Assembly (NCBI RefSeq): GCF_004006535.1
Contig: NZ_RLIH01000003.1
Span: 1-64,000 of the forward strand
Source of the DNA: Anaerosphaera multitolerans
GTDB taxonomy: Bacteria; Bacillota; Clostridia; Tissierellales; Peptoniphilaceae
Direction of reading: 5' to 3'
DNA length: 64,000 bases
Below are positions 44,101 through 53,211 of this stretch, one piece after another. Made by a program: the position numbers and the translations under genes. The notes below the pieces were generated by a model. That model did no database searches. It was not told the DNA's origin and worked only from the letters and a program-made list of their open reading frames with translations. How positions within the stretch are numbered: position 1 is the first letter of the stretch; each line of letters opens with the position of its first letter.

Positions 44101-44943
44101 TTAGGCCTCCTTCGGGTAACTATACCTACCATGAACATACTTCTCACAATAATTTTTTGCTGAAATTAAACACTGTTTTGCATGTTCTTCATAACCAACT
44201 AGAGAAACTTTTTTTAAATTAGGCAATTCTATTGAATAAGGTACTATTGGCATATTGTTTAAAATATCTTTAATATCTATTCCTCCCTCACCTAAATATA
44301 ATCTTTCTTCTCTTAAAATTCTAGTCATCTCATCTTTTTCTTTCGGTATTAATTTTGATGCATCACAAATATGTGCGAAATTAAAATATTTTTCAGGTAT
44401 CTCCATTAATCTTTTAGGATTATCCTTTGCTCTATGAACATGATGTGTATCTATCATAATACCTGCATTATCAAAGTCAGTATTTTTAATTACCTCTAAA
44501 GTATCGTCTAAGTTTTTTACTCCAGCTATTGGTACATACTCCAAATCAACAGTTAAATTATATTGACTAGCTAATTCACATAGCTCATTAAATTTTTCAA
44601 TATAATAACCTTTATTTTCGGTCCAAATACTGCTGAGTATATGTTTAGCACCTACATCAACTGCTGTTTCCATAGCATCTTCATATTCTTTTATTTCCAC
44701 CCCATCAAAAATTCTAGCCAACTCTATATCTAATACTTTTAAACCAGTATTTTTTAAATAAGACCTTAATTCATTTTTCATTTTTTTATCTTTTTTTAAA
44801 TCATATCTTATTTCATTATTTAAACCCATATAAATTTGTCTTAAACTAACATAGTTATATCCACAATTATGCGCTATTTTGGCTATTTCAATAGGTGATG
44901 AATTTAACACTGTCAATTGAGCTAATGAAAATTCAAAATCCAA
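44101..44943 (-). CDS. Sugar phosphate isomerase/epimerase-type TIM-barrel protein
   Basis: A 280-residue protein of the AP-endonuclease-2-like TIM-barrel family, with metal-site motifs such as VDLEYVPI (Glu), GIMIDTHHVHR (Asp, His) and FAHICDAS. Family members include IolE-type inosose dehydratases, hydroxypyruvate isomerase and 3-dehydroshikimate dehydratase, so either isomerase or dehydratase is possible. I prefer the TTG start at 44943 because AAAGGTG then falls 6 bases upstream; GTG at 44952 overlaps that RBS. Next gene begins at once. Confidence 0.78.
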   Translation of the reverse strand: MDFEFSLAQLTVLNSSPIEIAKIAHNCGYNYVSLRQIYMGLNNEIRYDLKKDKKMKNELRSYLKNTGLKVLDIELARIFDGVEIKEYEDAMETAVDVGAKHILSSIWTENKGYYIEKFNELCELASQYNLTVDLEYVPIAGVKNLDDTLEVIKNTDFDNAGIMIDTHHVHRAKDNPKRLMEIPEKYFNFAHICDASKLIPKEKDEMTRILREERLYLGEGGIDIKDILNNMPIVPYSIELPNLKKVSLVGYEEHAKQCLISAKNYCEKYVHGRYSYPKEA

Positions 44944-44957
44944 AACTATCACCTTTT

Positions 44958-46139
44958 CTATAAATATATTCGTTTTCCACTTTCAGCCGAAAAGTAAGCA
45001 GCATAGATAATTCTAATAGTATCATATGCAATATCAAAATTAGATATTGGTTCTCTGTTATCTACTACAGACATAACAAAATCTTCTAATTCTCCAGTAT
45101 ACCCTCTCATAATCTCATCAGCAATAAAAGCTTTATTCCATCCAACAGCAGTAGGTAACATCTCAGAAAATTTTATACCTTCCATACCGTCATCATCTAA
45201 CATATAACAATTTAAAGCATCTATAGGAGTTAAATTACAGTTCATTGCAAGATTATTACCGTATATTTCAACATAATTTTTTGTTCCTCCCAAGACTGTA
45301 TCAGAGGCTATTATTATAGCCTTGCTGCCATTTGAATAAGTAATAGTGATATTTGAAAAGTCCTCCACATCTTCTATATTTACCGTATGGTATTTCAATT
45401 CTTTTTCAGAAATATTTTTGGTTATTGAACCAACATCTGCTATTACACTTTCAACTTCAATCCTATCTTCACTATAAGAATTCTCAACCTTCTTTAAATA
45501 GACTATGCCACCTAGAGGATGACAACCTAATCTAATAAGTGATCCTCCTCCGGTGCCACTCCATTGTCCTGCTAATGAAGAACTAGATCCTTTCAAACTC
45601 TCTTCACCTTTTAAAAACAGTAGCCTCGTCTTCTTAGATTTCATTATTTCCGCTGCTTTTAAAATGTTTGGAGCATATACAAAATTTTCTGCATACATAA
45701 GAAATTTTTCACTATTTTCCAATTCAGTTTTAATTTTATCTAAAGATTTTAAAACTGAATTATACATATGCTCCTTACTAACATTTAAACCTATTGGCAC
45801 TTTATCTCCACTCTCACCAAAATATCCTATGAGCGGTTTCTCACATATAACGTGCTTATTTGCACGAAGCCCTTCTATAATCATTTCTTCATGTAACATT
45901 GGCGGAGTACAAATATCCAAAATATCTACTTCTTTATCATTTAAAATATCTTTGTAATTAGTGGTGATATTTTCAATATTATAAGTTCTTGCTTTTGCAG
46001 TAGCTAATTCCTCGTCAATATCAGAAATATATTTAATTCTAATATTTGCTCCGCTTACTTTCTTATAAGCTTCGCAATGAAGAGTAGATCCATATCCGGC
46101 ACCTACGATACCAACTACAACAGTTTTTTTATTATTCAT
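44958..46139 (-). CDS. Gfo/Idh/MocA-family NAD(P)-dependent oxidoreductase
   Basis: A 393-residue dehydrogenase. The Rossmann motif is GIVGAGYGSTLH (about residues 9-20), and CEKPLIG holds the catalytic lysine of the EKP motif. LGCHPLGGIVYLKK carries the conserved substrate-binding His. Such enzymes oxidise a hydroxyl of a sugar, inositol or cyclitol with NAD(P). It sits between the AroE-like gene and the TIM-barrel gene, so the two dehydrogenases may act in sequence. The start after AGGAGT is preferred to the longer frame. Confidence 0.86.
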   Translation of the reverse strand: MNNKKTVVVGIVGAGYGSTLHCEAYKKVSGANIRIKYISDIDEELATAKARTYNIENITTNYKDILNDKEVDILDICTPPMLHEEMIIEGLRANKHVICEKPLIGYFGESGDKVPIGLNVSKEHMYNSVLKSLDKIKTELENSEKFLMYAENFVYAPNILKAAEIMKSKKTRLLFLKGEESLKGSSSSLAGQWSGTGGGSLIRLGCHPLGGIVYLKKVENSYSEDRIEVESVIADVGSITKNISEKELKYHTVNIEDVEDFSNITITYSNGSKAIIIASDTVLGGTKNYVEIYGNNLAMNCNLTPIDALNCYMLDDDGMEGIKFSEMLPTAVGWNKAFIADEIMRGYTGELEDFVMSVVDNREPISNFDIAYDTIRIIYAAYFSAESGKRIYL

Positions 46140-46140
46140 T

Positions 46141-47010
46141 TTAAGACTCCTCAAACAACTCTTTTCTTACATAATCTTGCGGCATATCTACACCAAGCCA
46201 TATTTTAAAAGCCAAGGCTCCTTGCCAAATCATCATATTAATTCCATTGCAAGTTCTACATCCTGCTTCCTTTGCATATTTCATTAACTTAGTCTCTCTT
46301 GGATCATATACAATGTCATAAACAAAAATATCTCTACTTGGTATAACTCCCGGGCCGGAAATAGCACACATTTCTTCTCTTCCTTTCATTCCCAAAGGAG
46401 TAGCATTTATCAGTAAAACAGAATCCTTAAGTTCCTCAGTTAAAGCTTCTTCGTCTCCTATCAATTTTACTTTACAGGTCTTAATATTATCCTCAATAGT
46501 TTTTTTTACTTCGCTAGCTAATTTCTCATCTAGTTCTTTAATTATCAATTCACTAACACCCTCATAAGCTAACTGAATTGCAATTGCACGCCCGGCTCCT
46601 CCCACTCCTATTAATACTACTTTTTTATTTTTATAATCAATGTTTTGCTCTTCTATTGAAGCAATAAATCCTGCTCCGTCAGTATTATATCCCGTAATTT
46701 CTTTCGTATTTGGATCGATTTTCACTGTATTTACAGAACCGATTATCTCAGCATCCTCAGAAATATGATCAAGATACTTTAATACCTCTTGTTTATTCGG
46801 AAAAGTAATATTAGATCCAAGGGCATTAAATGTTTTTAAAGCATCTATTCCCTTTTCTAAATCTTCTTTTCCCAATTCAAAACACAAATATACATAGTCT
46901 AAATTAAGTTTTTCAAATGCAGAGTTATGCATATGTGGTGATCTGCTATGCTTTAATGGATTTCCCAGTAAACCTATTAAACCTGTTGTTCCTTGAATTC
47001 TATTTGTCAT
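46141..47010 (-). CDS. Shikimate/quinate dehydrogenase-like protein (AroE family)
   Basis: A 289-residue AroE-family protein. It has the substrate-binding SRSPHMHN (residues 22-29), SNITFPNKQ with the catalytic Lys, GYNTDGAGF with the catalytic Asp, the nucleotide loop GVGGAGRA and NATPLGMKG. The canonical NVTxPFK is changed to NITFPNK. Because it lies in a transport and catabolism operon with no other aro gene near, it is more likely a quinate/shikimate-type catabolic dehydrogenase than the biosynthetic AroE. The start at 47010 follows GAGGTGATG. Confidence 0.85.
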   Translation of the reverse strand: MTNRIQGTTGLIGLLGNPLKHSRSPHMHNSAFEKLNLDYVYLCFELGKEDLEKGIDALKTFNALGSNITFPNKQEVLKYLDHISEDAEIIGSVNTVKIDPNTKEITGYNTDGAGFIASIEEQNIDYKNKKVVLIGVGGAGRAIAIQLAYEGVSELIIKELDEKLASEVKKTIEDNIKTCKVKLIGDEEALTEELKDSVLLINATPLGMKGREEMCAISGPGVIPSRDIFVYDIVYDPRETKLMKYAKEAGCRTCNGINMMIWQGALAFKIWLGVDMPQDYVRKELFEES

Positions 47011-47020
47011 ACTCATCACC

Positions 47021-48076
47021 TCAATTAAGCCCTAGTTCTACTTCTGCTTTATATATTTCATCTCTTAACAAATCTACTAATTCTTTTCCAATCTGCTTCT
47101 CTAAATTCAGCCAAACAGATTCACTTCTTTCTTTCATAGTATTGAATAGTTCTTCGTTGTATTCAAGAATTTCAGTTCCACTTTGCTCAACTATTTCTAT
47201 TCTGCCGGCTGAACGTTCATCTGTTTGTTGTCTTGCAAGAACTTTAGCCTCATCAGCTGCTTCATAAACATTTTTTTGCAATTCTTCTGGCAAATCATCA
47301 ATAACATTTGGAGAACCTATTAGTGTAAGAGTATGAAGAATATGATTCGTTTTGATTACATAATCTTGTTGCTCATATACCTTACTGGCTACAATTGTTT
47401 CAATTGGATTTTCCTGTGCATCAATAGAACCCTGTTGTAGACCTATATAAACTTCAGACCAAGCCATTGGAGTGGGATTTGCACCTACAGACTTCCAAAA
47501 AGCTATATGGTTTGGATTTTCCATAGTTCTTATTTTAATACCATTTAAATTATCAATATTTTCAATTCGTTTATTTGAGGTCATAACCCTAAATCCTTGA
47601 TCTGCAATACCTAAAAGTCTTAATTTTTTCGGTTCATAATACTCTTTTAATTTCTCTGTTAATGATCCATCAAGTACTTTCCTAGCAACATCTAAATTTT
47701 TAAATGCCATTGGCGCATCAAATATTGCAGCCTCTGGTACAAAAGTTACTTGAGGTGCGGAAGTTTGTACTACAAAAGTAATATTTCCGTTTTGTACTGC
47801 TTCCGCTATTTCTCCATCTCCTCCTAATTGAGAATTCGGATATCTATTTACTATAATTCTTCCATTTGATTTTTCTTCTAAAATGTCAGCAAAAGTATTC
47901 ATAAAAATTCCTGTAACAGTATCTTCTTGACTGTCACAAGCAATATATAGTTCATATACTTCTCTTTCGCCTGTTTCTTTTCTTCTTTCTTCACTACTTA
48001 AACATCCGGTTAATGAGGTTAACATAAAAGATAGTGCTAATATAAAAGATAATTTTTTAATATTCATTTTTTTCAT
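47021..48076 (-). CDS. dctP: TRAP transporter substrate-binding lipoprotein DctP
   Basis: A 351-residue solute receptor. A signal peptide ends in the lipobox LTGC, lipid-modified at Cys25, anchoring it outside the membrane. The mature part has the DctP pattern, including the TRAP signature region around GIKIRTMENPNHIAFWKSVGANPTPMAWSEVY, with the ligand-binding Arg in KIRTMEN and the PTPMAWSEVY strand. It delivers a carboxylate to DctQM. RBS GGAGG. It overlaps no gene and the aroE-like gene follows 10 bases on. Confidence 0.9.
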   Translation of the reverse strand: MKKMNIKKLSFILALSFMLTSLTGCLSSEERRKETGEREVYELYIACDSQEDTVTGIFMNTFADILEEKSNGRIIVNRYPNSQLGGDGEIAEAVQNGNITFVVQTSAPQVTFVPEAAIFDAPMAFKNLDVARKVLDGSLTEKLKEYYEPKKLRLLGIADQGFRVMTSNKRIENIDNLNGIKIRTMENPNHIAFWKSVGANPTPMAWSEVYIGLQQGSIDAQENPIETIVASKVYEQQDYVIKTNHILHTLTLIGSPNVIDDLPEELQKNVYEAADEAKVLARQQTDERSAGRIEIVEQSGTEILEYNEELFNTMKERSESVWLNLEKQIGKELVDLLRDEIYKAEVELGLN

Positions 48077-48078
48077 AA

Positions 48079-49374
48079 TTAACCTCCTATTAAAATTAAG
48101 CTAATTTGTGGAATAAAAGTTATTAACAGTAAAGCAACTATAAATGCAATAATAAATGGTATTGCTTTTTTTACTATATCCTCTATTTTTACATCACTTA
48201 TTGAACTTGCAACAAATAGATTCACTCCAAGTGGCGGAGTAACAAAACCAATTGCTAAGTTTACAACCATCATTACTCCAAAATGAATTGGATTCATTCC
48301 ATATTCTATTACCATAGGGAGTAATATAGGTGTTAAAACTAGTATTGCAGGCGTTGTATCCATAAACATACCAACTAATAAAAGAATTATATTTAACAAT
48401 AATAAAAGGGCTATCTTACTGCTTACTGCTCCAGTAACAACACTGGCAATTAGCTCAGGTGCTTTCATATAGGTTAAAACTCTGGCAAATCCGGTAGCGG
48501 CAGCTATAATAAATAATATAGTTGAATATGTTCCTGCACTGTCTTTTAAAATTGGAAAAATATCTTTAACCTTTATTGTTTTATATATAAATATTGATAT
48601 TATTAAAGAATAAAACACTGAAATAACAGCAGCTTCTGTTGGAGATGCAATACCGCTATATATACTTCCCAATATTATTACAGGTGACAATAAAGCCCAA
48701 AAACTATTTAAAAATAACTTCCCAAAACCAATGCTTTTCAGATCAGCTTCATAAGCTTGAAGTTTTACTTTATCTTCGCCATTCTTCTTGCAATAATAGT
48801 AGGCGTAAGCCATTAAACAAAATCCAATTAACAAACCCGGAACAACTCCGGCTATAAATATATCAGCAACAGATACCCCTGCACTTTGTCCGTAAAAAAT
48901 AAATGGGATACTTGGCGGAATTATAACACCTAAACCACCGGCTACCGCAACTAAGGCTGTTGAAAATACTTTATCATATCCAAATTTAACAAGTATTGGA
49001 ATAGTCATAGCTCCTACAGCTGCAGTAGTGGCAGGACCTGAACCTGATATAGCTCCATAAAACAAACAAGTAACAACGGTAGCTATTGGAAGTCCAGCTG
49101 TTTTATTAGCTATGAAATAAGAAAAGAAATTAAACAACTTTTCACTTATTTTCCCTTCTGCCATTATATTTCCCGATAAAATAAACATAGGTACTGCCAA
49201 TATAGGAAAACTGTTTACTCCGCCAATCATAGCTCTAATTATGTATTGAGGATCAGCAGCAAACCAAGGATCTATAAGATTTGGCAATATTCCCATTCCT
49301 GCCAAAATCATTCCTATAGGAATTCCAAATACGAGTAAAATCATAAATACTATAAATAAGCTTGCAATAGTCAT
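48079..49374 (-). CDS. dctM: TRAP transporter large permease DctM
   Basis: A 431-residue membrane protein with about twelve helices. It shows the DctM features: SFPILAVPMFILSGNIMAEG (about residue 53-73), GLGVIIPPSIPFIFYG and VGMFMDTTPAILVLTPILLP. It carries solute in exchange with sodium down the gradient. It starts 14 bases after DctQ and ends two bases before DctP. Confidence 0.94.
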   Translation of the reverse strand: MTIASLFIVFMILLVFGIPIGMILAGMGILPNLIDPWFAADPQYIIRAMIGGVNSFPILAVPMFILSGNIMAEGKISEKLFNFFSYFIANKTAGLPIATVVTCLFYGAISGSGPATTAAVGAMTIPILVKFGYDKVFSTALVAVAGGLGVIIPPSIPFIFYGQSAGVSVADIFIAGVVPGLLIGFCLMAYAYYYCKKNGEDKVKLQAYEADLKSIGFGKLFLNSFWALLSPVIILGSIYSGIASPTEAAVISVFYSLIISIFIYKTIKVKDIFPILKDSAGTYSTILFIIAAATGFARVLTYMKAPELIASVVTGAVSSKIALLLLLNIILLLVGMFMDTTPAILVLTPILLPMVIEYGMNPIHFGVMMVVNLAIGFVTPPLGVNLFVASSISDVKIEDIVKKAIPFIIAFIVALLLITFIPQISLILIGG

Positions 49375-49388
49375 AATACTTCCTCCTC

Positions 49389-49880
49389 TTATAGTCCATG
49401 TTTTTGTTCAACTTTTTTATGTCCTGATAAAACTTCATAAAAATTTTGAACAATTCTTATTAGCGATAATATTGATCCCACAAGTACTGATAGTTGTACT
49501 GTCCACATAGGAACTCCCATTGCAGCACTAGTCTGCCCACTTAAATACGTTTGTCTAACTACATCAAAGGAAAATATTGCTAATATTAAGAATAATGCAA
49601 ACATAATAATCTTGTCGAAATACAATAAAAACTTTTGAATTTTAATCGGCATCATATTTCTAAATTGATCTACTTTAATTGAGGTGCCTTTTTTTATACA
49701 ATATGGAACTCCCATAAATGCTGACCAAACAAATAAATATCTCACTAACTCTTCAGACCAACTTAATGAATTATTAAATATGTATCTTGAAATGATTTGA
49801 ATACCTAAAATTACTGTCATAAATATTAAAAGTACTACTAAGATAAATTCCTCTATATGCTCATCTAGCCATTTAATCAT
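49389..49880 (-). CDS. dctQ: TRAP transporter small permease DctQ
   Basis: A 163-residue membrane protein with four helices and the family motif SWSEELVRYLFVWSAFMG followed by GTSIKVDQF. It forms the transporter with DctM and DctP. RBS AAAGGAGG. The gene follows a hairpin that separates it from the ThDP enzyme gene. Confidence 0.92.
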   Translation of the reverse strand: MIKWLDEHIEEFILVVLLIFMTVILGIQIISRYIFNNSLSWSEELVRYLFVWSAFMGVPYCIKKGTSIKVDQFRNMMPIKIQKFLLYFDKIIMFALFLILAIFSFDVVRQTYLSGQTSAAMGVPMWTVQLSVLVGSILSLIRIVQNFYEVLSGHKKVEQKHGL

Positions 49881-49901
49881 AAATGTACCTCCTTTGTAAT
49901 C

Positions 49902-49930
49902 CCATATGAGGAGATTTTATCCTCATATGG
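49902..49930 (-). other. Intra-operon hairpin between ThDP enzyme and dctQ
   Basis: A perfect 11-bp inverted repeat (CCATATGAGGA and complement, 7-base loop). No T-tract follows on the minus strand, so it is probably a stability or processing element. Confidence 0.6.
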
Positions 49931-49944
49931 ATTTTAATTTAATG

Positions 49945-51747
49945 TTAATTAGTACTTACATGGTCAGATCTTTCTGCCTTTCCGGATATTAATACACCAT
50001 CCTTTACATTCTCCTTAGGCGTATAAATATCATTAATGTTCCAAATACCCTCAGTCGGAACAGGGATATTTTCCATTGGAACATCAATTAAATATGGCTC
50101 ATCACTATTTAAAGCTTCCTCAAAAGCTTCTTTAAATTCTTCAGCAGAACTTACTTTCTTCCCCTTAATTCCATAAGCTTTGGCAACATCTGCCCATTCA
50201 GGATTATATGGATGTCCGTCTATTTTAAATACTGTTCCGAAATTATGTTTATAATGAGCTCCTTCCAGTCCAGCTATAGTTCCAAATGCATAATTATTCA
50301 TAACTACCCACACAACAGGTATATTGTATTCTTTAGCTGTGGCAAGAACTGACGGATTTGTTCCAAAACCTCCGTCACCGATTAAAGTAATTACTTTTTT
50401 ATCCGGTTTAGCAAGTTTAACACCTAAAATAGCTGCAGATCCAAATCCCATAGTGGCAAGGCCACCAGGATGTATAATTGTTCCCGGTTCTGTTATATCA
50501 AATTGCTGACCCACTCCATTTTTATTCCAACCTACATCGGTACAAATCACTGCATCTTCAGGTAAAACTTCTCTAACATCTTTTAAAATTCTTTGAGGCG
50601 TCATTGGAAATCTATTATCATTTTCAATAGATTCATTGGATTTTTTAAAAGATCTTTTATAAAGTTTTATTTCTTCAATTAATTCAGGTCTTTTTATTCC
50701 TTCAGGTTTTAATTCTTTAGCTGCCTTTAATATGGCGATTAATGCCACCTTTAAGTCTGCAATAGCACCTATTTCTACAGGATAGTTTCTTCCTATCTCA
50801 GCAGGATCGATATCTATTTGAATAAATTTTGTCTTATCCTCATTAAAGGTAACCCCTTTATACCAAGAACTTGAATCAGCTTCTGCAAATCTAGTTCCTA
50901 AGCCCAGTATTACATCTGCATTTGAAGTTTTCTCATTAATAAAATTAGTTCCCCAAAATCCGGTCATTCCCAGCATTAAAGGATGTTTGTCAGATAATGC
51001 TCCTTGACCCATTAAAGTTCTTGAAACAGGTATGTTTAAAAAATTCACCAAATCTTCCAGTTCTTTGGAAGCATTTGCTAATACTATACCTCCACCAACA
51101 TGTATTATTGGTCTTTTAGCCTCAATAAGTGTTTTTGCTATTTCTTTTGCAGTATTTTCTTCTAAACTCGGCTTAATTATATTTACACTACCTTTGTATA
51201 TTCTTTCAAAAAATCTTGTATCTATTTTTCTTGAAAACATATCCATAGGAACAGAGATTAAAACCGGTCCTGGTCTTCCAGACTCTGCTAACCTAAAAGC
51301 TCTATCTAAAATTTCCGGAAATAACTCAGGTGTATCAACTCTAAAAGCTCTCTTTACAAAAGGTTTATAAATTTCATATTGAGATCCATCTGCGTGCATA
51401 TTAATCTCTTGATGTGGATGCTTTCCATAATAATAACTTGGAACATCCCCGGCAATAACAACCATTGGAATAGAGTCCAGTGAAGCATTAGCAACACCTG
51501 TAGTAGCGTTAGTTAGTCCAGGTCCTAAGTGACATAAAACTACACTTGCCTTACCTGTGGCTCTTGCATATCCATCTGCTGCAGTAGAAGCTATTTGCTC
51601 ATGTCGTACAGAAATATATTTAAGTTGTTCACTTTTTTCCAATGCATCTAACATCTCTATAACTGTATGACCACATAGACCAAAAACGTATTTCGTATCT
51701 CTCTTTTCTAAATAATCTACTAATTGTTCAGAAATTATCTTATTCAT
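49945..51747 (-). CDS. Thiamine diphosphate-dependent enzyme, acetolactate-synthase-like
   Basis: A 600-residue three-domain ThDP enzyme. Glu50 in SVRHEQ activates the cofactor, and the ThDP/Mg motif runs from GDGG (457-460) to NN (484-485). The middle domain (about residues 195-345) has FIQIDIDPAEIGRNYP. It fits the acetolactate synthase/benzoylformate decarboxylase/IolD group, but there is no small subunit gene and it is not paired with ilv genes. Here, ahead of a TRAP transporter and behind an acylating aldehyde dehydrogenase, a 2-oxo-acid decarboxylase, ring hydrolase or acetyltransferase are possible. Activity unknown. Confidence 0.85.
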   Translation of the reverse strand: MNKIISEQLVDYLEKRDTKYVFGLCGHTVIEMLDALEKSEQLKYISVRHEQIASTAADGYARATGKASVVLCHLGPGLTNATTGVANASLDSIPMVVIAGDVPSYYYGKHPHQEINMHADGSQYEIYKPFVKRAFRVDTPELFPEILDRAFRLAESGRPGPVLISVPMDMFSRKIDTRFFERIYKGSVNIIKPSLEENTAKEIAKTLIEAKRPIIHVGGGIVLANASKELEDLVNFLNIPVSRTLMGQGALSDKHPLMLGMTGFWGTNFINEKTSNADVILGLGTRFAEADSSSWYKGVTFNEDKTKFIQIDIDPAEIGRNYPVEIGAIADLKVALIAILKAAKELKPEGIKRPELIEEIKLYKRSFKKSNESIENDNRFPMTPQRILKDVREVLPEDAVICTDVGWNKNGVGQQFDITEPGTIIHPGGLATMGFGSAAILGVKLAKPDKKVITLIGDGGFGTNPSVLATAKEYNIPVVWVVMNNYAFGTIAGLEGAHYKHNFGTVFKIDGHPYNPEWADVAKAYGIKGKKVSSAEEFKEAFEEALNSDEPYLIDVPMENIPVPTEGIWNINDIYTPKENVKDGVLISGKAERSDHVSTN

Positions 51748-51766
51748 TTTAACCTCCCATTTATGT

Positions 51767-51791
51767 AGATTATAGTAATTAACTATAATCT
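51767..51791 (-). other. Intra-operon hairpin before the ThDP enzyme gene
   Basis: A perfect 10-bp inverted repeat (AGATTATAGT and complement, 5-base loop) with no T-tract. It lies between the aldehyde dehydrogenase stop and the RBS of the ThDP gene. Confidence 0.55.
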
Positions 51792-51795
51792 TTAA

Positions 51796-53211
51796 TTAAT
51801 TTTCAGCCAATTCTGGATCATAAAAATCACCAAATAATTCTTTATCAGAAGGCATATCTCTCTCTATTGGAACTGAAACCCAAGTGGTATTCATATAATG
51901 TTTTAAAGCTATATTCTCAGATACAATATTGCCACCCCAAGTGCCGCATCCCATTGACGATGTCATAGGCATACCATTTGTTGCTGAACCGGAATTCGCT
52001 TTGGATTGAGGCTGTCTAACCATAATTCTGCTAACTGGAGCAGCCATAGCCAATCTGTTTATATGATCTTCATCATAAGAAAAAATTCCACAAGAATGAC
52101 CTTTTCCACCAACTTCATATATAGCTCTCATTTTATCTAAAGCATTTTCAAATTCTCCTGAATATTTAAAAGTAGCTAGTAACGTAGTAAGCTTTTCACT
52201 TGAAAACGGATAATCTTTACCAATATTTTCTTCTTCAACAAATATAAATTTTCTATCTTCAGGAATTTTAAATCCCGCAATTTCAGCTAACTTTTGTGGT
52301 GAAATTGCTACTGTATCAGGTTTTCTATGCCCTTCATCATCCCACATAGCTTTTCTTAACATTTCTTTTTCTTCAGCATTTGCTCTATAGCCACCTTCTT
52401 TTTCAAGACAATTTAATGTTTCATCATAAATTTCATCATAAATTACTAAATTTCCGTCTGCAGAACATCCACTTCCAAAATCAGATGTTTTACTTAACAT
52501 AGTATTATGAGCAGCTTCTTCAGGATCAGCAGTATTATCAAATATCATAGTTGCATTTCCCGCTCCAGATCCATATGCAGGTGTTCCGGAACTATATGCG
52601 GCTTTAACCATAGGTCTTCCGCCAGTTGCTATTACCAGATCAGCTCTTTTCATTAATTCATCCGTCATTGCTACACTAGGATTAGTTACACATTGCAATA
52701 TATCCTCTGGTGCACCTTCTTTTCTTAATGCTTCCCTCATTATTTCAACACCTTTAAAAGTAGTGTTCTTGGCTCTAGGATGTGGTGAAAATATTAAAAC
52801 GTCTCTTGCTTTTATTCCATATATAGCCTGTCCTGCAGGTGTAAGCACAGGATTAGTTGTAGGTACAAGTGAAGCTATAATTCCTACAGGTTTAGCATAT
52901 TTTTTAATTCCTTTTTCCGGAATTTCTTCTATACATCCAACACTTTTTCCTCTTAATGCATCTCTCAATACTCCCCTTACTTTAAACCTTTTGTTTAAAC
53001 GTGATTCCGGATCCCCTAAACCACTTTCCTCAATAGCCATATCCGCAAGTTCTTTAACAGTTTTTTTATTTCCAATTGCCCAACCGACAGCTTGAATTAA
53101 TCTGTCAACCTTTTCCTGATCATAAGTCTCAATAATTTTTCTTGCTTTTTCCGCCTTTTCGAATAATTCATCTAATTCCTTAATTTGTTCATCTGTAATA
53201 TCTTTTGCCAT
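51796..53211 (-). CDS. CoA-acylating aldehyde dehydrogenase (SauS-like)
   Basis: A 471-residue dehydrogenase that converts an aldehyde and CoA to an acyl-CoA with NAD(P)+. The nucleophile is Cys249 in SDFGSGCSADGN; VPTTNPVLTPAGQAIYG and ATGGRPMVKAAYSSGTPAYGSGAGN are typical of acylating members, including sulfoacetaldehyde dehydrogenase SauS, whose SKTSDFGSGCSADGN motif I recall as very similar. Substrate is not proved; a sulfoacetaldehyde role is only one option. It is the first gene of the TRAP operon. Confidence 0.85.
   Translation of the reverse strand: MAKDITDEQIKELDELFEKAEKARKIIETYDQEKVDRLIQAVGWAIGNKKTVKELADMAIEESGLGDPESRLNKRFKVRGVLRDALRGKSVGCIEEIPEKGIKKYAKPVGIIASLVPTTNPVLTPAGQAIYGIKARDVLIFSPHPRAKNTTFKGVEIMREALRKEGAPEDILQCVTNPSVAMTDELMKRADLVIATGGRPMVKAAYSSGTPAYGSGAGNATMIFDNTADPEEAAHNTMLSKTSDFGSGCSADGNLVIYDEIYDETLNCLEKEGGYRANAEEKEMLRKAMWDDEGHRKPDTVAISPQKLAEIAGFKIPEDRKFIFVEEENIGKDYPFSSEKLTTLLATFKYSGEFENALDKMRAIYEVGGKGHSCGIFSYDEDHINRLAMAAPVSRIMVRQPQSKANSGSATNGMPMTSSMGCGTWGGNIVSENIALKHYMNTTWVSVPIERDMPSDKELFGDFYDPELAEN

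Noticed and set aside
49902-49930. Hairpin after the ThDP gene as an operon terminator
   Set aside because: No T-tract follows in the direction of transcription, and dctQ has no separate promoter that I can see.
51796-53211. Calling the aldehyde dehydrogenase a confirmed sulfoacetaldehyde dehydrogenase and the operon a sulfonate pathway
   Set aside because: The motif similarity is recalled, not searched, and no sulfonate lyase, sulfite reductase or sulfite exporter gene is in the operon.
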